The notes: a model not told the origin generated them from the sequence alone. DNA of 64,000 bases from Desulforhabdus amnigena (GCF_027925305.1 NZ_BSDR01000001.1:1453001-1517000), one strand, 5' to 3'. Shown: positions 33,414-43,127, counted from the stretch's first letter. Program-made: numbers and translations.

Positions 33414-34709
33414 CTACGAGCCATTTCCATTTCTCATGAGAACATGTTCCAGAAGGAGGACCATGGCGATCCCCACAATGAGCCCGTTTCCCAGGAAGAT
33501 TCTGAGGCCTGCCGGCACGGCATCCAGAAAAGGGTCGGGCAGAAAACCGATCAAGGTGCCCACAACGACGGGAAGGCCCACTACAAAATAATCACGGCCC
33601 GTCAGCTTGTCCGACGAAACGATGGCAAGCCCTGCTCCAACCTGGGCTCCCATGGCCGCACAGAGCGCCGCCCCGACGACGGGTGCAGGGACCGAAGCCA
33701 AAAGCGTCGCCAGCTTGGGAACGAAGGCCGCGAAAAGAAAAATGACTCCACAATAGGCCGTAGTATAGCGGCTGGCCACACGGTTTGCCAGGACCACTCC
33801 GGGACTCAGACTGTAACTGACCGTCCCGACGATCCCCAAAAAACCGCAGACAATGCCCCCGATGCCGTTGAGAAGAATGCACCGCGACATGGCTCGGGGG
33901 AGCCGTTCCGTATCCGTCAGGTTGGCTATGCCATGAAGGCTCCCCAGGCTGTTGACAATCACTGCGATATAGGAAGATGCGCATGCCAGCACTGCCGGCC
34001 AGTAGAAGCGGGGCTGGGCCGGAATCCAGTCGGGGGGGACGGAAATCCAGGGGGCCGTGAGGACATTGCCCCAATGAGCAAAACCGATAAGAGAAAAAAC
34101 GAGTGTGCCCAAAAGCATTCCCAGAAGCAGGGCGATGGTCTTCCAGAACCCTTTGAACCAGTGGGAGAAAGCGGCCATAAGGACGACGAGGGATAGACTG
34201 ACCAGGAAGGTGCTCAGTTGGCCATTGCGGTGCATTGCATCGAGGCCGATCATGGATCGAGTCACATAGGGAAGGAGGGTAAAGGAGATCAACATGAGGA
34301 TGACTCCCACCACGTTGGGAGTGGTATAATCCATGATTTTCTTCAATTTTCCTACGAGCACCAGGCCAATGAGGAGCGCTCCGCCAAGAAGCGTTCCCCC
34401 CTGTATGGCCCCGATGCCGAAGGGCGCCAGCACGATAAAGGTCAAAAGCAGCGCTGACGCCGGTCCGTCCAAAACCGGGTACCGGTGTCCCCAGAGACTC
34501 TGGACGGCACTAAAAAAACCCGAAACCATCAAGGTGAGCTGGAAAAAACGGATTTCTCCCGCCGCGTCCATGTGCAGAGCCTGGCCGGCAAACTTTGCCA
34601 CAATGATAAGCACGGGAAACATGATGACGGCCCACTGCAGACCATAGACAAGCCCGTACCTCAGGGGAGGATGATCGTCGATGTCATAGATGTATTTGGG
34701 TTTTTCCAT
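33414..34709 (-). CDS. NCS2-family nucleobase permease (uracil/xanthine type)
   Basis: A 431-residue membrane transporter with about 14 hydrophobic segments. It has the N-terminal LQWAVIMFPVLIIVAKFAG, GHRYPVLDGPASALLLTF, the family motif region around NSLGSLHGIANLT, and a C-terminal GTLIGFLPDPFL. NCS2 proteins import uracil, xanthine or related bases with protons. ATG 34709 (MEKPKYIYDID) is preferred over the 14-codon longer frame. There is no clear ribosome site; a strong hairpin ends about 10 nt before the start. It is downstream of prs on the same strand, consistent with nucleobase salvage with PRPP. Confidence 0.87.
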   Translation of the reverse strand: MEKPKYIYDIDDHPPLRYGLVYGLQWAVIMFPVLIIVAKFAGQALHMDAAGEIRFFQLTLMVSGFFSAVQSLWGHRYPVLDGPASALLLTFIVLAPFGIGAIQGGTLLGGALLIGLVLVGKLKKIMDYTTPNVVGVILMLISFTLLPYVTRSMIGLDAMHRNGQLSTFLVSLSLVVLMAAFSHWFKGFWKTIALLLGMLLGTLVFSLIGFAHWGNVLTAPWISVPPDWIPAQPRFYWPAVLACASSYIAVIVNSLGSLHGIANLTDTERLPRAMSRCILLNGIGGIVCGFLGIVGTVSYSLSPGVVLANRVASRYTTAYCGVIFLFAAFVPKLATLLASVPAPVVGAALCAAMGAQVGAGLAIVSSDKLTGRDYFVVGLPVVVGTLIGFLPDPFLDAVPAGLRIFLGNGLIVGIAMVLLLEHVLMRNGNGS

Positions 34710-34719
34710 GGCGAAACAG

Positions 34720-34768
34720 TGACGAGTCGTCAGCGAACGCGCACATCGCATTCACTGACGACTCATCA
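34720..34768 (-). promoter_or_regulatory. long hairpin between prs and the permease gene
   Basis: Arms at 34720-34737 and 34751-34768 pair at 16 of 18 positions, around the palindromic core GACGAGTCGTC. It begins just after the prs stop and ends about 10 nt before the permease ATG. No T-run follows, so it is more likely a translational or processing element than a simple terminator. Confidence 0.5.
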
Positions 34769-34772
34769 CGGG

Positions 34773-35726
34773 CTAATGGAGAATTTCAAAAAGGGTACTG
34801 ATGGAATCTTCGTTGTGGATATTTCTGATGGCGGTGGAAAAAAGTCTGCATGCGGGCACGCATATGATCTTTTCGCAATGAGCTGCCTGAGGGCTCAAAG
34901 GCACCGTGTCGGTGACAACAAGACTCTTTAGCGGGCTGTTTTCGATGCGGCCCACTGCAGGCCCTGAAAGAATGGGATGGGTCACACAGGCATGGACTTC
35001 CTGAGCGCCTTTTTCCAGAAGGGACTTGGTGGCCTCCACCAGCGTTCCCGCCGTGTCCACCATATCGTCCAGCACTACAGCCGTTTTACCTGCTACTTCA
35101 CCAATGATATTCAGAGCCTCCGCCTGATTTACATCGGAGCGGCGTTTATCGATGAGAGCCAGCCCCGCTTTGAGTTGACTCGCATAGGCACGGGCCCTGG
35201 GAACACCGCCGGCATCGGGAGAAACGATAACCAGATTCCCATTGAAATGTTCCTTTATATAGGGAAGCAGAATGGGGGAAGCATACAGGTTGTCCACAGG
35301 GATGTCGAAGAACCCCTGAATCTGGCCGGCATGCAGGTCCAGCGTGAGAATTCGATGTGTTCCCACACGGGTGATGAGGTCCGCCACCAGACGCGCGGTG
35401 ATGGGAACACGGGGCTTGTTCTTTCGATCCTGTCGCGAATAGCTGTAGTAGGGCATAACAGCGGTGATTCTTCGGGCTGAAGCGCGTTTGAGCGCATCGA
35501 TCATCACCAGCAACTCCATCAGGTGATCATTCACCGGCGGGGCCCCGGATTGCACCACAAACACATCCGCCCCTCGAACATTTTCTCCTATTTCAACGCG
35601 TATCTCACCGTCACTGAAGGTAGTGACAAGAGCCCTTCCCAGAGGGATTTCCAGTGACTCGCAAATCTGCAACGCAAGGTCGGGATTACTGTTTCCCGCA
35701 AAAATTTTTAAACCGTATGTGGCCAT
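34773..35726 (-). CDS. prs: ribose-phosphate pyrophosphokinase
   Basis: A 317-residue PRPP synthase that makes PRPP from ribose 5-phosphate and ATP for purine, pyrimidine, histidine and tryptophan synthesis. It shows KIFAGNSNPDLA at the start, the ATP-binding FSDGEIRVEI, PYYSYSRQDRK, LDLHAGQIQGFFDIPVDNL, and the PRPP loop VVLDDMVDTAGTL. Class I enzyme by length and motifs. ATG 35726 (MATYGLK) is preferred over the frame extension to 35759, with AGAGAGG 10 nt upstream. The NCS2 permease follows downstream. Confidence 0.96.
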   Translation of the reverse strand: MATYGLKIFAGNSNPDLALQICESLEIPLGRALVTTFSDGEIRVEIGENVRGADVFVVQSGAPPVNDHLMELLVMIDALKRASARRITAVMPYYSYSRQDRKNKPRVPITARLVADLITRVGTHRILTLDLHAGQIQGFFDIPVDNLYASPILLPYIKEHFNGNLVIVSPDAGGVPRARAYASQLKAGLALIDKRRSDVNQAEALNIIGEVAGKTAVVLDDMVDTAGTLVEATKSLLEKGAQEVHACVTHPILSGPAVGRIENSPLKSLVVTDTVPLSPQAAHCEKIICVPACRLFSTAIRNIHNEDSISTLFEILH

Positions 35727-35913
35727 GAACCCAGATCCTCTCTCTCTAATCGAACTCAAAAGGGAAAGTGTTCCCTAAGGCGCAATCTTCATATTACAGC
35801 CCACCTCAAATGGCAACCCTTTTCCTTGATAGTTTTTTCACTTTCTGATTCACGGACACATTACACTGAAAAAACTGGAAAAATGTTCTTTGAGGAGCGA
35901 CTTTCAAACGCCT

Positions 35914-36660
35914 TCACACATCACCATAATCATCTTCGGACAGGCAATAGCATTCGTGACCGGGCCAGTAAACGAAGCGATGACAATGAGGACAGCTCAT
36001 GATGGTCTCATCACGCTGGAGTTCGATGAATTTCTGTGGGGGAATATTGAGATGGCATACCTGACAGACACCGTTTTCCACGGGAGCGACTGCAATGCCT
36101 GCCTGTTTTTTGAAAAGAAAATGAGAACGCCGAAGGAGGTCCGGCTGCAGTTTGGCCTCGACTTCTTTTTGTGAGGCTTCCAGACGGTCGAGTCGTTCCT
36201 TCAGATGGTCCATTTCGGCCTGTAGTACTTTGAGATCTTCCTGAAGCTTTTCCTTGCGCTTCTCCAGGGCCTTTTCCAGTTCGAGAACTTCGTTGCTCAA
36301 GGATTCAATGTTTTGCATGACCTCGAGAATTTCAGATTCCCTGGCCGAGATCTCTTTCTTGTATTCTTCGATCTCTTTGTTTATCGCCTGGTATTCCTTG
36401 TTGGTTTTGACCTCGCTCATGCGCCGTTTGCTGCGTGCAATTTTAGCCTCCAGGTCTGAAATCGCCTGTTCCAGAGACCGATGCATCTCTTTGGCATGTT
36501 CATGGTCCGCCTTTTTGGCTAGATACTCCGCTTCGTACTGTCCGAATTCCTTCTCGAGTTCGGCAATGCGTTTGGGAGTCTCTTCTCCATTCCGGATCAG
36601 CAGCGCCTTTTTGTTTTCCAGGATCTGATATTCAATCAAAAACTTGAGTTGTTCAAGCAA
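35914..36660 (-). CDS. coiled-coil protein with C-terminal C4 zinc ribbon
   Basis: A 248-residue protein. Residues ~25-175 are a long coiled coil rich in Glu/Lys, followed by a zinc ribbon with CxxC (VCQVCHLNIPP) and CxxC (SCPHCHRFVYW). This matches a widespread conserved family sometimes labelled CT398/C4-type zinc ribbon; its function is unsettled, with links to secretion/flagellar or nucleic-acid roles proposed in some species. The start is the TTG at 36660, with AGGAGG 6 nt before it; longer frames run into the NIF3-like gene. It is likely co-transcribed with the NIF3-like gene, as in many genomes. Confidence 0.88.
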   Translation of the reverse strand: MLEQLKFLIEYQILENKKALLIRNGEETPKRIAELEKEFGQYEAEYLAKKADHEHAKEMHRSLEQAISDLEAKIARSKRRMSEVKTNKEYQAINKEIEEYKKEISARESEILEVMQNIESLSNEVLELEKALEKRKEKLQEDLKVLQAEMDHLKERLDRLEASQKEVEAKLQPDLLRRSHFLFKKQAGIAVAPVENGVCQVCHLNIPPQKFIELQRDETIMSCPHCHRFVYWPGHECYCLSEDDYGDV

Positions 36661-36736
36661 GTGGAACCTCCTCTCAGGCAGGGACGACCGTACATGACAG
36701 TGTCGGCCGACACAGGCACTGAAACATTGTCTAAGA

Positions 36737-37552
36737 TTATTGGAGTATCCAGAAAGGATCACTCTCTGCAAAGGCCGTGAGGACTTCCACCGGAGTCCCT
36801 TCACGGTCTGCCTGTAACTTCAGGTAATCCGCAAGGGGACCGACCACCAGTCGCTCCGATGCAAAATGTCCCACATCTATTACGTTCAAACCGCTCTCTA
36901 CGGCTCTTTGAGCTTCATGATACTTGACGTCCCCCGTCACATACGCTTCCACCCCTTCAGAAATCACTTTCTCTATGAAGCTGCCGCCGCTGCCGGTGCA
37001 AAGGGCAACACGCCGTATCTGCGTGCCTTGGTCCCCAACGACCCTGATAGGGATCCCTCCCAGGGCATTCCGGATTTGCTCTGCAAAAGTTTTGAGAGAA
37101 ACCGGCCCGGGCAGGTTCCCCACCCGCCCCATGCCGCCGTAGGTTGGTTCTTCACTCCAGGAGGACTGACTCTCGAGAGGCACGACAGATCTCAGCGACA
37201 GAAGCCTTACCCACTGCTCATTTGTTCCTTCCCGGGCCGAATCCAGGTTCGTGTGGGCCGAAATGACGTGAATCCCTTTCTGCAATGCTCTTATCACCAG
37301 ATTACCGGGAAACCTGTCCATACGAACGGCACTCAGAGGGCGAAAAAGGAGTGGATGGTGGGTCACCAGGCATTGACAACCCAGATTCTCTGCCTCCTGA
37401 AAGCTCTGAGAACTCGGGTCCAATGCTACGAGCACCCGCTTCACGGAAGCTTCAGGGTCCCCCACCTGCAGACCGCAATTGTCCCACGATTCCGCATAGC
37501 GGAAAGGGGCTCGGGCATCGATCCATTTCAGGACATCCTTCACTTGCACCAT
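36737..37552 (-). CDS. NIF3-like dinuclear metal centre protein
   Basis: A 271-residue member of the Nif3/YbgI family, whose toroidal hexamers carry a two-metal site. Conserved ligand segments are ESWDNCGLQVGD, LVTHHPLLF, SAHTNLDSA and DVGHFASER near the C-terminus; GIPIRVVGD and TGSGGSFIEK are also typical. Biochemical function is not settled (GTP cyclohydrolase-related or metal-handling roles have been suggested). ATG 37552 (MVQVKDVLKW) is chosen: the longer frame to 37690 reads straight through a terminator hairpin. The zinc-ribbon gene follows at 76 bp. Confidence 0.92.
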   Translation of the reverse strand: MVQVKDVLKWIDARAPFRYAESWDNCGLQVGDPEASVKRVLVALDPSSQSFQEAENLGCQCLVTHHPLLFRPLSAVRMDRFPGNLVIRALQKGIHVISAHTNLDSAREGTNEQWVRLLSLRSVVPLESQSSWSEEPTYGGMGRVGNLPGPVSLKTFAEQIRNALGGIPIRVVGDQGTQIRRVALCTGSGGSFIEKVISEGVEAYVTGDVKYHEAQRAVESGLNVIDVGHFASERLVVGPLADYLKLQADREGTPVEVLTAFAESDPFWILQ

Positions 37553-37567
37553 GATCACCCTGCTCCC

Positions 37568-37617
37568 AAAAAGATTATGGGGGTACTCCTTTTCTGGAGT
37601 ACCCCCATAATCTTTTT
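37568..37617. terminator. bidirectional rho-independent terminator with about 20-bp perfect stem
   Basis: AAAGATTATGGGGGTACTCC and its exact complement flank a six-base loop (TTTTCT), with T-runs on both strands. It stands between the CAU tRNA and the NIF3-like gene, ending 15 bp before the latter's start codon. It can stop tRNA transcription on the minus strand. Confidence 0.85.
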
Positions 37618-37763
37618 CAGCATCTGTATCTTCCGAAAGTTGAGGCTTTCCGTCCCCTGGCCACCCTTTGAGATGGCCTTCCTTTCTCAACCGCCGAAGG
37701 TATTTGACATGTTTTCGATAAAATGAATTTAACGTGTATCATGAGCATCATTATTTCACGATA

Positions 37764-37836
37764 TGGGCCCACCTGGCCTCGAACCAGGGACCTACCGGTT
37801 ATGAGCCGGTGGCTCTACCAACTGAGCTATGGGCCC
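37764..37836 (-). tRNA. tRNA with CAU anticodon (Met or Ile2)
   Basis: A full cloverleaf reads on the minus strand: acceptor GGGCCCA, D-arm AGCTCAGTTGGTAGAGC, anticodon arm ACCGG-CTCATAA-CCGGT with anticodon CAT, TpsiC arm with GGTTCGA, closing GGGCCC plus discriminator A. CCA is not encoded. CAU may be elongator Met, or Ile2 if the C is changed to lysidine; the loop alone does not decide. A good promoter lies 30 bp upstream. Confidence 0.93.
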
Positions 37837-37865
37837 TCAAAAAATCAATCCATTAAACGAACCTT

Positions 37866-37894
37866 ATATAAAGAGAGCATCAGATCCTTGTCAA
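37866..37894 (-). promoter_or_regulatory. sigma-70 promoter of the CAU tRNA
   Basis: On the minus strand TTGACA (37894-37889), a 17-bp spacer, then TTATAT (37871-37866). The tRNA 5' end is 30 bp downstream. Confidence 0.7.
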
Positions 37895-37941
37895 GCTAAT
37901 TTTATGACGGTCATCCACCGGCCTGCCCGAAAACAATTCAC

Positions 37942-38690
37942 TCATCGCGCCATCGTCGTCGATACATCCTGTTGGTCCAATAGGGCTTGGATGATGCGCA
38001 TATCGATGCCGCGCTGCAGCAAGTGGGTGGCAAAACTGTGCCGGGAGGTGTACGCGCTGATCCGCCTGGTCAGCCCTGCCCTGTGTGCCGCGACCTTGAT
38101 GGATTTTTTGACGATGCTTAAATCGATATGGTGCCGTCGTACCACACCGGTTCGCAGATCGGTGGAGAGATCGCGGGCGGGAAATACATATTGCCAGCCC
38201 CATTCCTTCGCTGCATTTGAGTACTTGCGTGCCAAAATGTACGGCATATACACCTACCGCAGCCCCGTGAAAGATCCTGCTCGTGCAGTGTTCATACCCT
38301 CCACAGGTGATTTTCCAGCAAAGGAACCATTGAAGCGGGAAAGGTCGTCATGCGGTCCTTTCCGCCCTTGCCCGAACCGATGGTGATCTGCTTGAGCACT
38401 TGCTTATACAAAAAGCCCAGAGCGTTCACAGCCTGATTTTGTGTCGACAGGGCAACATGGGTATTTACTGCAAAATGAGTCAGAAAGGCTTCGATTTTGG
38501 CCTCTCCTCCCTCCAGATCATTCCTGGAAGTCATCCCGTGATATTTCACATACCTCTTGATCCAATCGCAGTATGCGCACTCGGTATGAATAGAGTAATG
38601 GCGAAGACGCATGATTTCCCGCACTTCATCAAGTAATTTCCGTTTTAGAATCCGACACACTTCCTTCACAAGGATTGAGAGAGAAAGCAT
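37942..38690 (-). pseudogene. degraded integron-type tyrosine recombinase
   Basis: Two minus-strand pieces in different frames. 38292-38690 encodes the N-terminal SAM-like domain (RLRHYSIHTECAYCDWIKRY ... AVNALGFLYKQVL) and then jumps to GKGGKDRMTTFP. The segment that normally carries the first catalytic arginine (the TGLR region) is missing, so there is an internal deletion as well as a frameshift. 37942-38253 resumes with the IntI-like ALARKYSNAAKEWGWQYVFP-type segment (here YILARKYSNAAKEWGWQYVF) and RRHHIDLSIVKK, then SRHSFATHLLQRGIDMRIIQ. The usual HxLR reads YTSR, and the tail with the catalytic Tyr is lost after STTM. It lies next to a tRNA gene. No attC or cassette array is seen. Confidence 0.82.
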
Positions 38691-38707
38691 TCCAGAGAGA
38701 AGTACTC

Positions 38708-40507
38708 TCAGGTTTCGATAAAGCTCTTGAGCTCTTTGCGGCGGCTCGGATGGCGCAACTTCCTCAATGCCTTGGCTTCAATCTGGCGAATACGCTCACG
38801 GGTGACTGCAAAATCCTGCCCCACTTCTTCCAGAGTATGATCCGCTTTTTCCCCGATGCCGAAACGCATACGCAGAACTTTTTCTTCTCGCGGAGTGAGG
38901 GTTGCCAGAGCTTTCCGCGTCTGCTCACTGAGGTTCAGGTTGATGACCGCATCCACCGGTGAAGCTACGCGCTTGTCTTCGATGAAATCTCCCAAATGAC
39001 TGTCTTCCTCTTCACCAATGGGGGTCTCAAGACTGATGGGTTCCTTGGCGATCTTCAGGACCTTGCGGACTTTGTCCACGGGGAATTCCATTTTTTCGGC
39101 TATTTCTTCAGGGGTGGGTTCCCGTCCCAGCTCCTGCACCAGGTAGCGGGATGTTCGAATGAGTTTGTTGATGGTTTCGATCATGTGCACGGGAATGCGA
39201 ATGGTTCGGGCCTGATCTGCGATGGCGCGAGTGATGGCCTGCCGAATCCACCAGGTGGCATAGGTGCTGAATTTATAACCCCTTTGATATTCGAACTTGT
39301 CCACCGCTTTCATGAGGCCGATATTGCCCTCCTGAATAAGATCCAGGAATTGCAAACCACGATTGGTATATTTTTTTGCAATGCTCACCACGAGGCGCAG
39401 GTTGGCTTCAATGAGCTCGCTCTTGGCCACCTTAGCCCGAACCGTCCCATCATCCACCCTTCGAAGGATTTGCCGCAGGGATTTGGAATCGAGCTTGGCT
39501 TCCATTTCCCGCGCTGTAATGCGCTCTTTTGCGGTAACCGCTCGAGAGGCCAGGCGCATGAATTCATCCGCCGACAGCCCTAGGGAACTGGCACAAAGAG
39601 CACACTGCTCCCTGCTTTCCATCGCGGCATCGTAGAGAGGCTTCAGTTCCTGGAACGGTTTTCCACACCGCAGGAGACAATCCTGCAATTCCTTTTCGGA
39701 TTTATCGATATCGTGCAAACATTGATGTAACTTATTAATAATACTATCTATATGGCGTCTACTGAGCTGGAGTCCCTTGAGAAGGCTGACAATTTTCTCT
39801 TTGTTTACCTGGAGTTGTTCCTTTAAGACCAGATCTTCTTCCGCACTGAGGTTCTGGCTCAGTAGCTTAGTTTGCATGATCTTATTGGCTTCGTCCAGTC
39901 TCTGCACTTCTTCCAGCATACCGATGACCCGCGCCTTCTGGGTAGCCTCTTCCTCCTCCGTAATTTCTTCATCCACCTCACGGAGCACGTCATGAAGGCG
40001 CATACTGTCTTCTTCGAGTTTTGTCTTCAGGCGCATGATCTCCTTGATGCCGATGGAAGACTCCATGATGGCGTTAAAGATGGCCCGTTCGCCCGCTTCA
40101 ATGCGTTTTGCAATCTCCACTTCCCCTTCACGCGTCAGCAAACAGACCTGCCCCATTTCCCGAAGATACATCTTTACAGGATCGGTAACCCGGGCCGTTG
40201 CATCGGCCTCCAACTGCAGTTCCTCATCGTCCCCATCCATGAGGGAATCCGAATCCGCTCCGGCATTTTCACGCACCACCTGCACCTGCTGTTCCGAATC
40301 GACAATTTCGATGTCCATTTCATCGAAAATCATCATCATGTCGTCCAGTTTTTCGGCAGACACCAGCTCTTCAGGCAAGGCTTCATTGACTTCATCGTAT
40401 GTCAAATAGCCTTTTTCCTTGCCCACAGTGATAAGACGCTTGATATCATCCATCTCAGGCTTGGATAGAGCAGGATCGCGTCTCTGCTTCATTTCCTTCT
40501 CCGTCAT
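38708..40507 (-). CDS. rpoD: RNA polymerase primary sigma factor
   Basis: A 599-residue housekeeping sigma-70. The N-terminal region 1.1 is present ([23 protein letters not shown]), then region 1.2 ([21 protein letters not shown]) and a non-conserved acidic segment. Regions 2.1-2.4 contain [21 protein letters not shown] and [15 protein letters not shown], followed by region 3 and region 4.2 ([18 protein letters not shown]). It follows dnaG by 36 bp on the same strand, the classic macromolecular-synthesis operon order. AGGGAGAGAG precedes the ATG. Confidence 0.97.
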   Translation of the reverse strand: MTEKEMKQRRDPALSKPEMDDIKRLITVGKEKGYLTYDEVNEALPEELVSAEKLDDMMMIFDEMDIEIVDSEQQVQVVRENAGADSDSLMDGDDEELQLEADATARVTDPVKMYLREMGQVCLLTREGEVEIAKRIEAGERAIFNAIMESSIGIKEIMRLKTKLEEDSMRLHDVLREVDEEITEEEEATQKARVIGMLEEVQRLDEANKIMQTKLLSQNLSAEEDLVLKEQLQVNKEKIVSLLKGLQLSRRHIDSIINKLHQCLHDIDKSEKELQDCLLRCGKPFQELKPLYDAAMESREQCALCASSLGLSADEFMRLASRAVTAKERITAREMEAKLDSKSLRQILRRVDDGTVRAKVAKSELIEANLRLVVSIAKKYTNRGLQFLDLIQEGNIGLMKAVDKFEYQRGYKFSTYATWWIRQAITRAIADQARTIRIPVHMIETINKLIRTSRYLVQELGREPTPEEIAEKMEFPVDKVRKVLKIAKEPISLETPIGEEEDSHLGDFIEDKRVASPVDAVINLNLSEQTRKALATLTPREEKVLRMRFGIGEKADHTLEEVGQDFAVTRERIRQIEAKALRKLRHPSRRKELKSFIET

Positions 40508-40543
40508 CGGCTTCTCTCTCCCTAAACGTTATCGAATGTATCT

Positions 40544-42343
40544 CTAACCCTTCCTGGGCGATTTAAGATTTTGAATTCTCATTAAAATATCATTCATCCG
40601 GGATACGTCCCCCTCCTGAACCGCCTGACGAAGGGCTTCATTCAAGTCCTGGCTCTCTTGTTTCGTCCTGCGTTCAGAAATGGCCCCCAACCAATCCTGC
40701 AAGTGAACACGAGGTTCCTTCATGTCCCCCCCTTCAAGGAGAAGGCGCGTGAAAAGTTCCTTCGATTCGGAATCGGCCAATGCATCGTAGATCCCCACGG
40801 CGTTGAAATCGCCCCGCGGAGGGTAAGGGGACTGTATCAGAGTCTCTGCGATGGCTTTCAGTTTGCCTTCCTGAAAGTAAGCAACACTATCCGAAGCTGC
40901 TACCTCTTGTATTAAATGGGGATGATGGATCATCACACGTAGAATATTCTCTTCCACAGACTGTGTTTGAGGAAGGTTTGGCATTGGGGCCTTTTTGTGA
41001 GGTGTGCGAGGGTGTTTGACCATATTCCGGGCACTGTGCATCCATTGTCTCTGAATCACTTCCTCCGAAAGAGATAGACGGTCCGCAACGAGGCGCAAAT
41101 ATTCGGATCGTATTATGGGTTGGCGAACCGCAGCAAACAGGGGTTGCAATTCCGATACGATGCGTGTTTTTCCCGCCGTGCTTCCATCCCAGATGTCCAG
41201 GGTTTTGTGGATGGTGTAACTGCCGAGATCTTTTCTGCCTCGAACCAGTGCTTCGAATCCGCCGAGCCCCTCTTTTTTGAGGAAATCGTCCGGGTCCATG
41301 CCATTGGGAAAGCGAATGCAACTTACAGAAACCTCCTCCTGAAGGAAGAGGGGCAACGCACGCATCATGGCCCTCTCACCGGCTTCATCTCCGTCGTAGG
41401 CTAGAATCACTTCATCGGCAAGACGCCCGAGAATGCGCACCTGTTGGGGTGTGAGGGCAGTTCCGAGAGTCGCCACCACCCGGTAAAAGCCTTGAGCGTG
41501 AAAGGCCAGCAAATCCATATAACCTTCCACCAGGACCACCTGCCTGACCTGCCGGCATGCCTGGCGCGCTTTGGAAATCTGGTAAAGCATGCGCCCTTTG
41601 TGATACACGGCAGTCTCGGGACTGTTCAGATACTTGGGTTCCCCTTCGACATCCGTTGAGAGCGTCCTGCCCCCGAACCCCACTACACGCTCCTGATCAT
41701 CCACGATGGGAAAAATCAGACGATTTCTGAATCGATCATACAATCTACTGGGATCTTTAGAGCTTCTTCCGAGGAGTCCCGCCGCAACCCCCGCTTCTGG
41801 ATCCATTTCCAGACTTTTCAAATGGCTCAGCAACCCATCCCACTCAGGACCGGCATAACCCAGCCTTTCGGCCTCCACTACCTCGTCGGGCAAGGCCCGC
41901 TTTCGAAGATAGTCTCTCGCTACTTTTCCGGCAGAACTGTGGTGCAGTTGTCGATAAAAAAAATCTGCAGCCATGCGCAAAATTTTATAGAGTTTTTCCC
42001 GCTCCTTGCGCGCCGCTTCCATTGCCGCTCCGGAGGCGCCATAAGAGCCGTCTTTTTCCGGAAGCGTTATGTTGTATCGATCTGCGAGATACTTGAGGGC
42101 ATCACCGAAAGGAATGTTCTGATACCGCATCACAAAGCTCAAAACATCTCCGCCACTGCCGCACCCGAAGCAATAGTAGAGTTGGTTTTCCGCATCGACA
42201 TGGAATGAAGCGGTCTTTTCCCTGTGAAAAGGGCAAAGGCCCACATGGCGGTTACCCACTCGGCGCAAGGGAACCACCTGACCGACCACATCAACTATAT
42301 CCACAGTTTGTTTCACCAAGGAGGCTACATCCGAGACATTCAC
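40544..42343 (-). CDS. dnaG: DNA primase
   Basis: A 599-residue DnaG that lays RNA primers at the replication fork. The CHC2 zinc-binding domain is at ~36-66 (GLCPFHREKTASFHV ... YYCFGCGSGGD). The TOPRIM core has VLVEGYMDLLAFH and AYDGDEAGERAM, and the C-terminal part is the helicase-binding domain. The start is GTG at 42343 (GTG AAT GTC). The ribosome site is weak, but no better start exists before the zinc domain. The rpoD start is 36 bp downstream. The gap upstream separates it from yqeY. Confidence 0.97.
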   Translation of the reverse strand: MNVSDVASLVKQTVDIVDVVGQVVPLRRVGNRHVGLCPFHREKTASFHVDAENQLYYCFGCGSGGDVLSFVMRYQNIPFGDALKYLADRYNITLPEKDGSYGASGAAMEAARKEREKLYKILRMAADFFYRQLHHSSAGKVARDYLRKRALPDEVVEAERLGYAGPEWDGLLSHLKSLEMDPEAGVAAGLLGRSSKDPSRLYDRFRNRLIFPIVDDQERVVGFGGRTLSTDVEGEPKYLNSPETAVYHKGRMLYQISKARQACRQVRQVVLVEGYMDLLAFHAQGFYRVVATLGTALTPQQVRILGRLADEVILAYDGDEAGERAMMRALPLFLQEEVSVSCIRFPNGMDPDDFLKKEGLGGFEALVRGRKDLGSYTIHKTLDIWDGSTAGKTRIVSELQPLFAAVRQPIIRSEYLRLVADRLSLSEEVIQRQWMHSARNMVKHPRTPHKKAPMPNLPQTQSVEENILRVMIHHPHLIQEVAASDSVAYFQEGKLKAIAETLIQSPYPPRGDFNAVGIYDALADSESKELFTRLLLEGGDMKEPRVHLQDWLGAISERRTKQESQDLNEALRQAVQEGDVSRMNDILMRIQNLKSPRKG

Positions 42344-42671
42344 CTGAGACGGCTACTCCCTGAAGGAAAATAGATGATCGAATTCCCAAAAATGCCGACG
42401 CCAAACTTTTGATTTTTATCCGGTCATCTCATTTAAATCAAGCGATTTTTTTTAACTTCCTTGGAGGGACTCATTCTGCGCATCAATAGAAACAAAATGA
42501 GATCTTTGTGTTTCATCGATATTCTTTGAAGTATTCTTCCAACGTTTGAGAAAAAACAGCCCGCCGCCCTTATTCTCAAAAATCATTATCGTGCACGTTT
42601 GCAGAGCGATCACTGCTCACGACATCACTCAGTTTTTCCGGCTTCCATGAACCTTGCAGGCCGGACGCCGT
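42344..42671. other. 328-bp intergenic region between yqeY and dnaG
   Basis: AT-rich near 42400-42580. I see no gene (no rpsU here), no clear terminator and no promoter good enough to call. The dnaG-rpoD promoter should lie inside it. Confidence 0.4.
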
Positions 42672-43118
42672 TCATCCCTGCAGTTTCTGACGCACCAGCT
42701 CGTTTACCTGTTTGCCCTCAGCGCGCCCCGCCACCTTGGGCATCAGTATCTTCATAACCTTCCCCATTTCCTTTACAGATTGAGCCCCTGCCTCAGCCAG
42801 GGCTTCATCGATGAGTTTCGATAATTCCTCAGGCGATAGGGCTTCAGGAAGAAAGGTCTGCAGAATCCCGATTTCCGCCTCTTCCCTGGCAGCCAGTTCC
42901 TGCCGGCCCGCTTTGACGTACTGTTCTATGGAATCCCGCCTTTGCTTGATCTGAGAAACGATGAGCTGTTGAATCTCACCTTCGTCGGGTGAACGTCTGA
43001 GTTCCTTTTCCTTGTTCTTGATGGCAGTCAGCAACAGGCGGATGGCATTGCGCTTGTTCTCGTCCTTTTCACGCATCGCATCTTTGAGCCCCTGTTCAAT
43101 ACGTTGCAAAAGTTCCAT
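42672..43118 (-). CDS. yqeY: GatB/YqeY domain protein
   Basis: A 148-residue helical protein made only of the tail domain found at the end of GatB. It has NAIRLLLTAIKNKEKELRR, the central IKQRRDSIEQYVKAGRQEL, and the closing MGKVMKILMPKVAGRAEGKQVNELV. The family is thought to bind tRNA, but a precise role is not established. GGGGAG lies just before the ATG. It often stands between rpsU and dnaG; here hisA is 9 bp upstream, so it probably shares the hisA transcript. Confidence 0.93.
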   Translation of the reverse strand: MELLQRIEQGLKDAMREKDENKRNAIRLLLTAIKNKEKELRRSPDEGEIQQLIVSQIKQRRDSIEQYVKAGRQELAAREEAEIGILQTFLPEALSPEELSKLIDEALAEAGAQSVKEMGKVMKILMPKVAGRAEGKQVNELVRQKLQG

Positions 43119-43127
43119 GGTCTCCCC

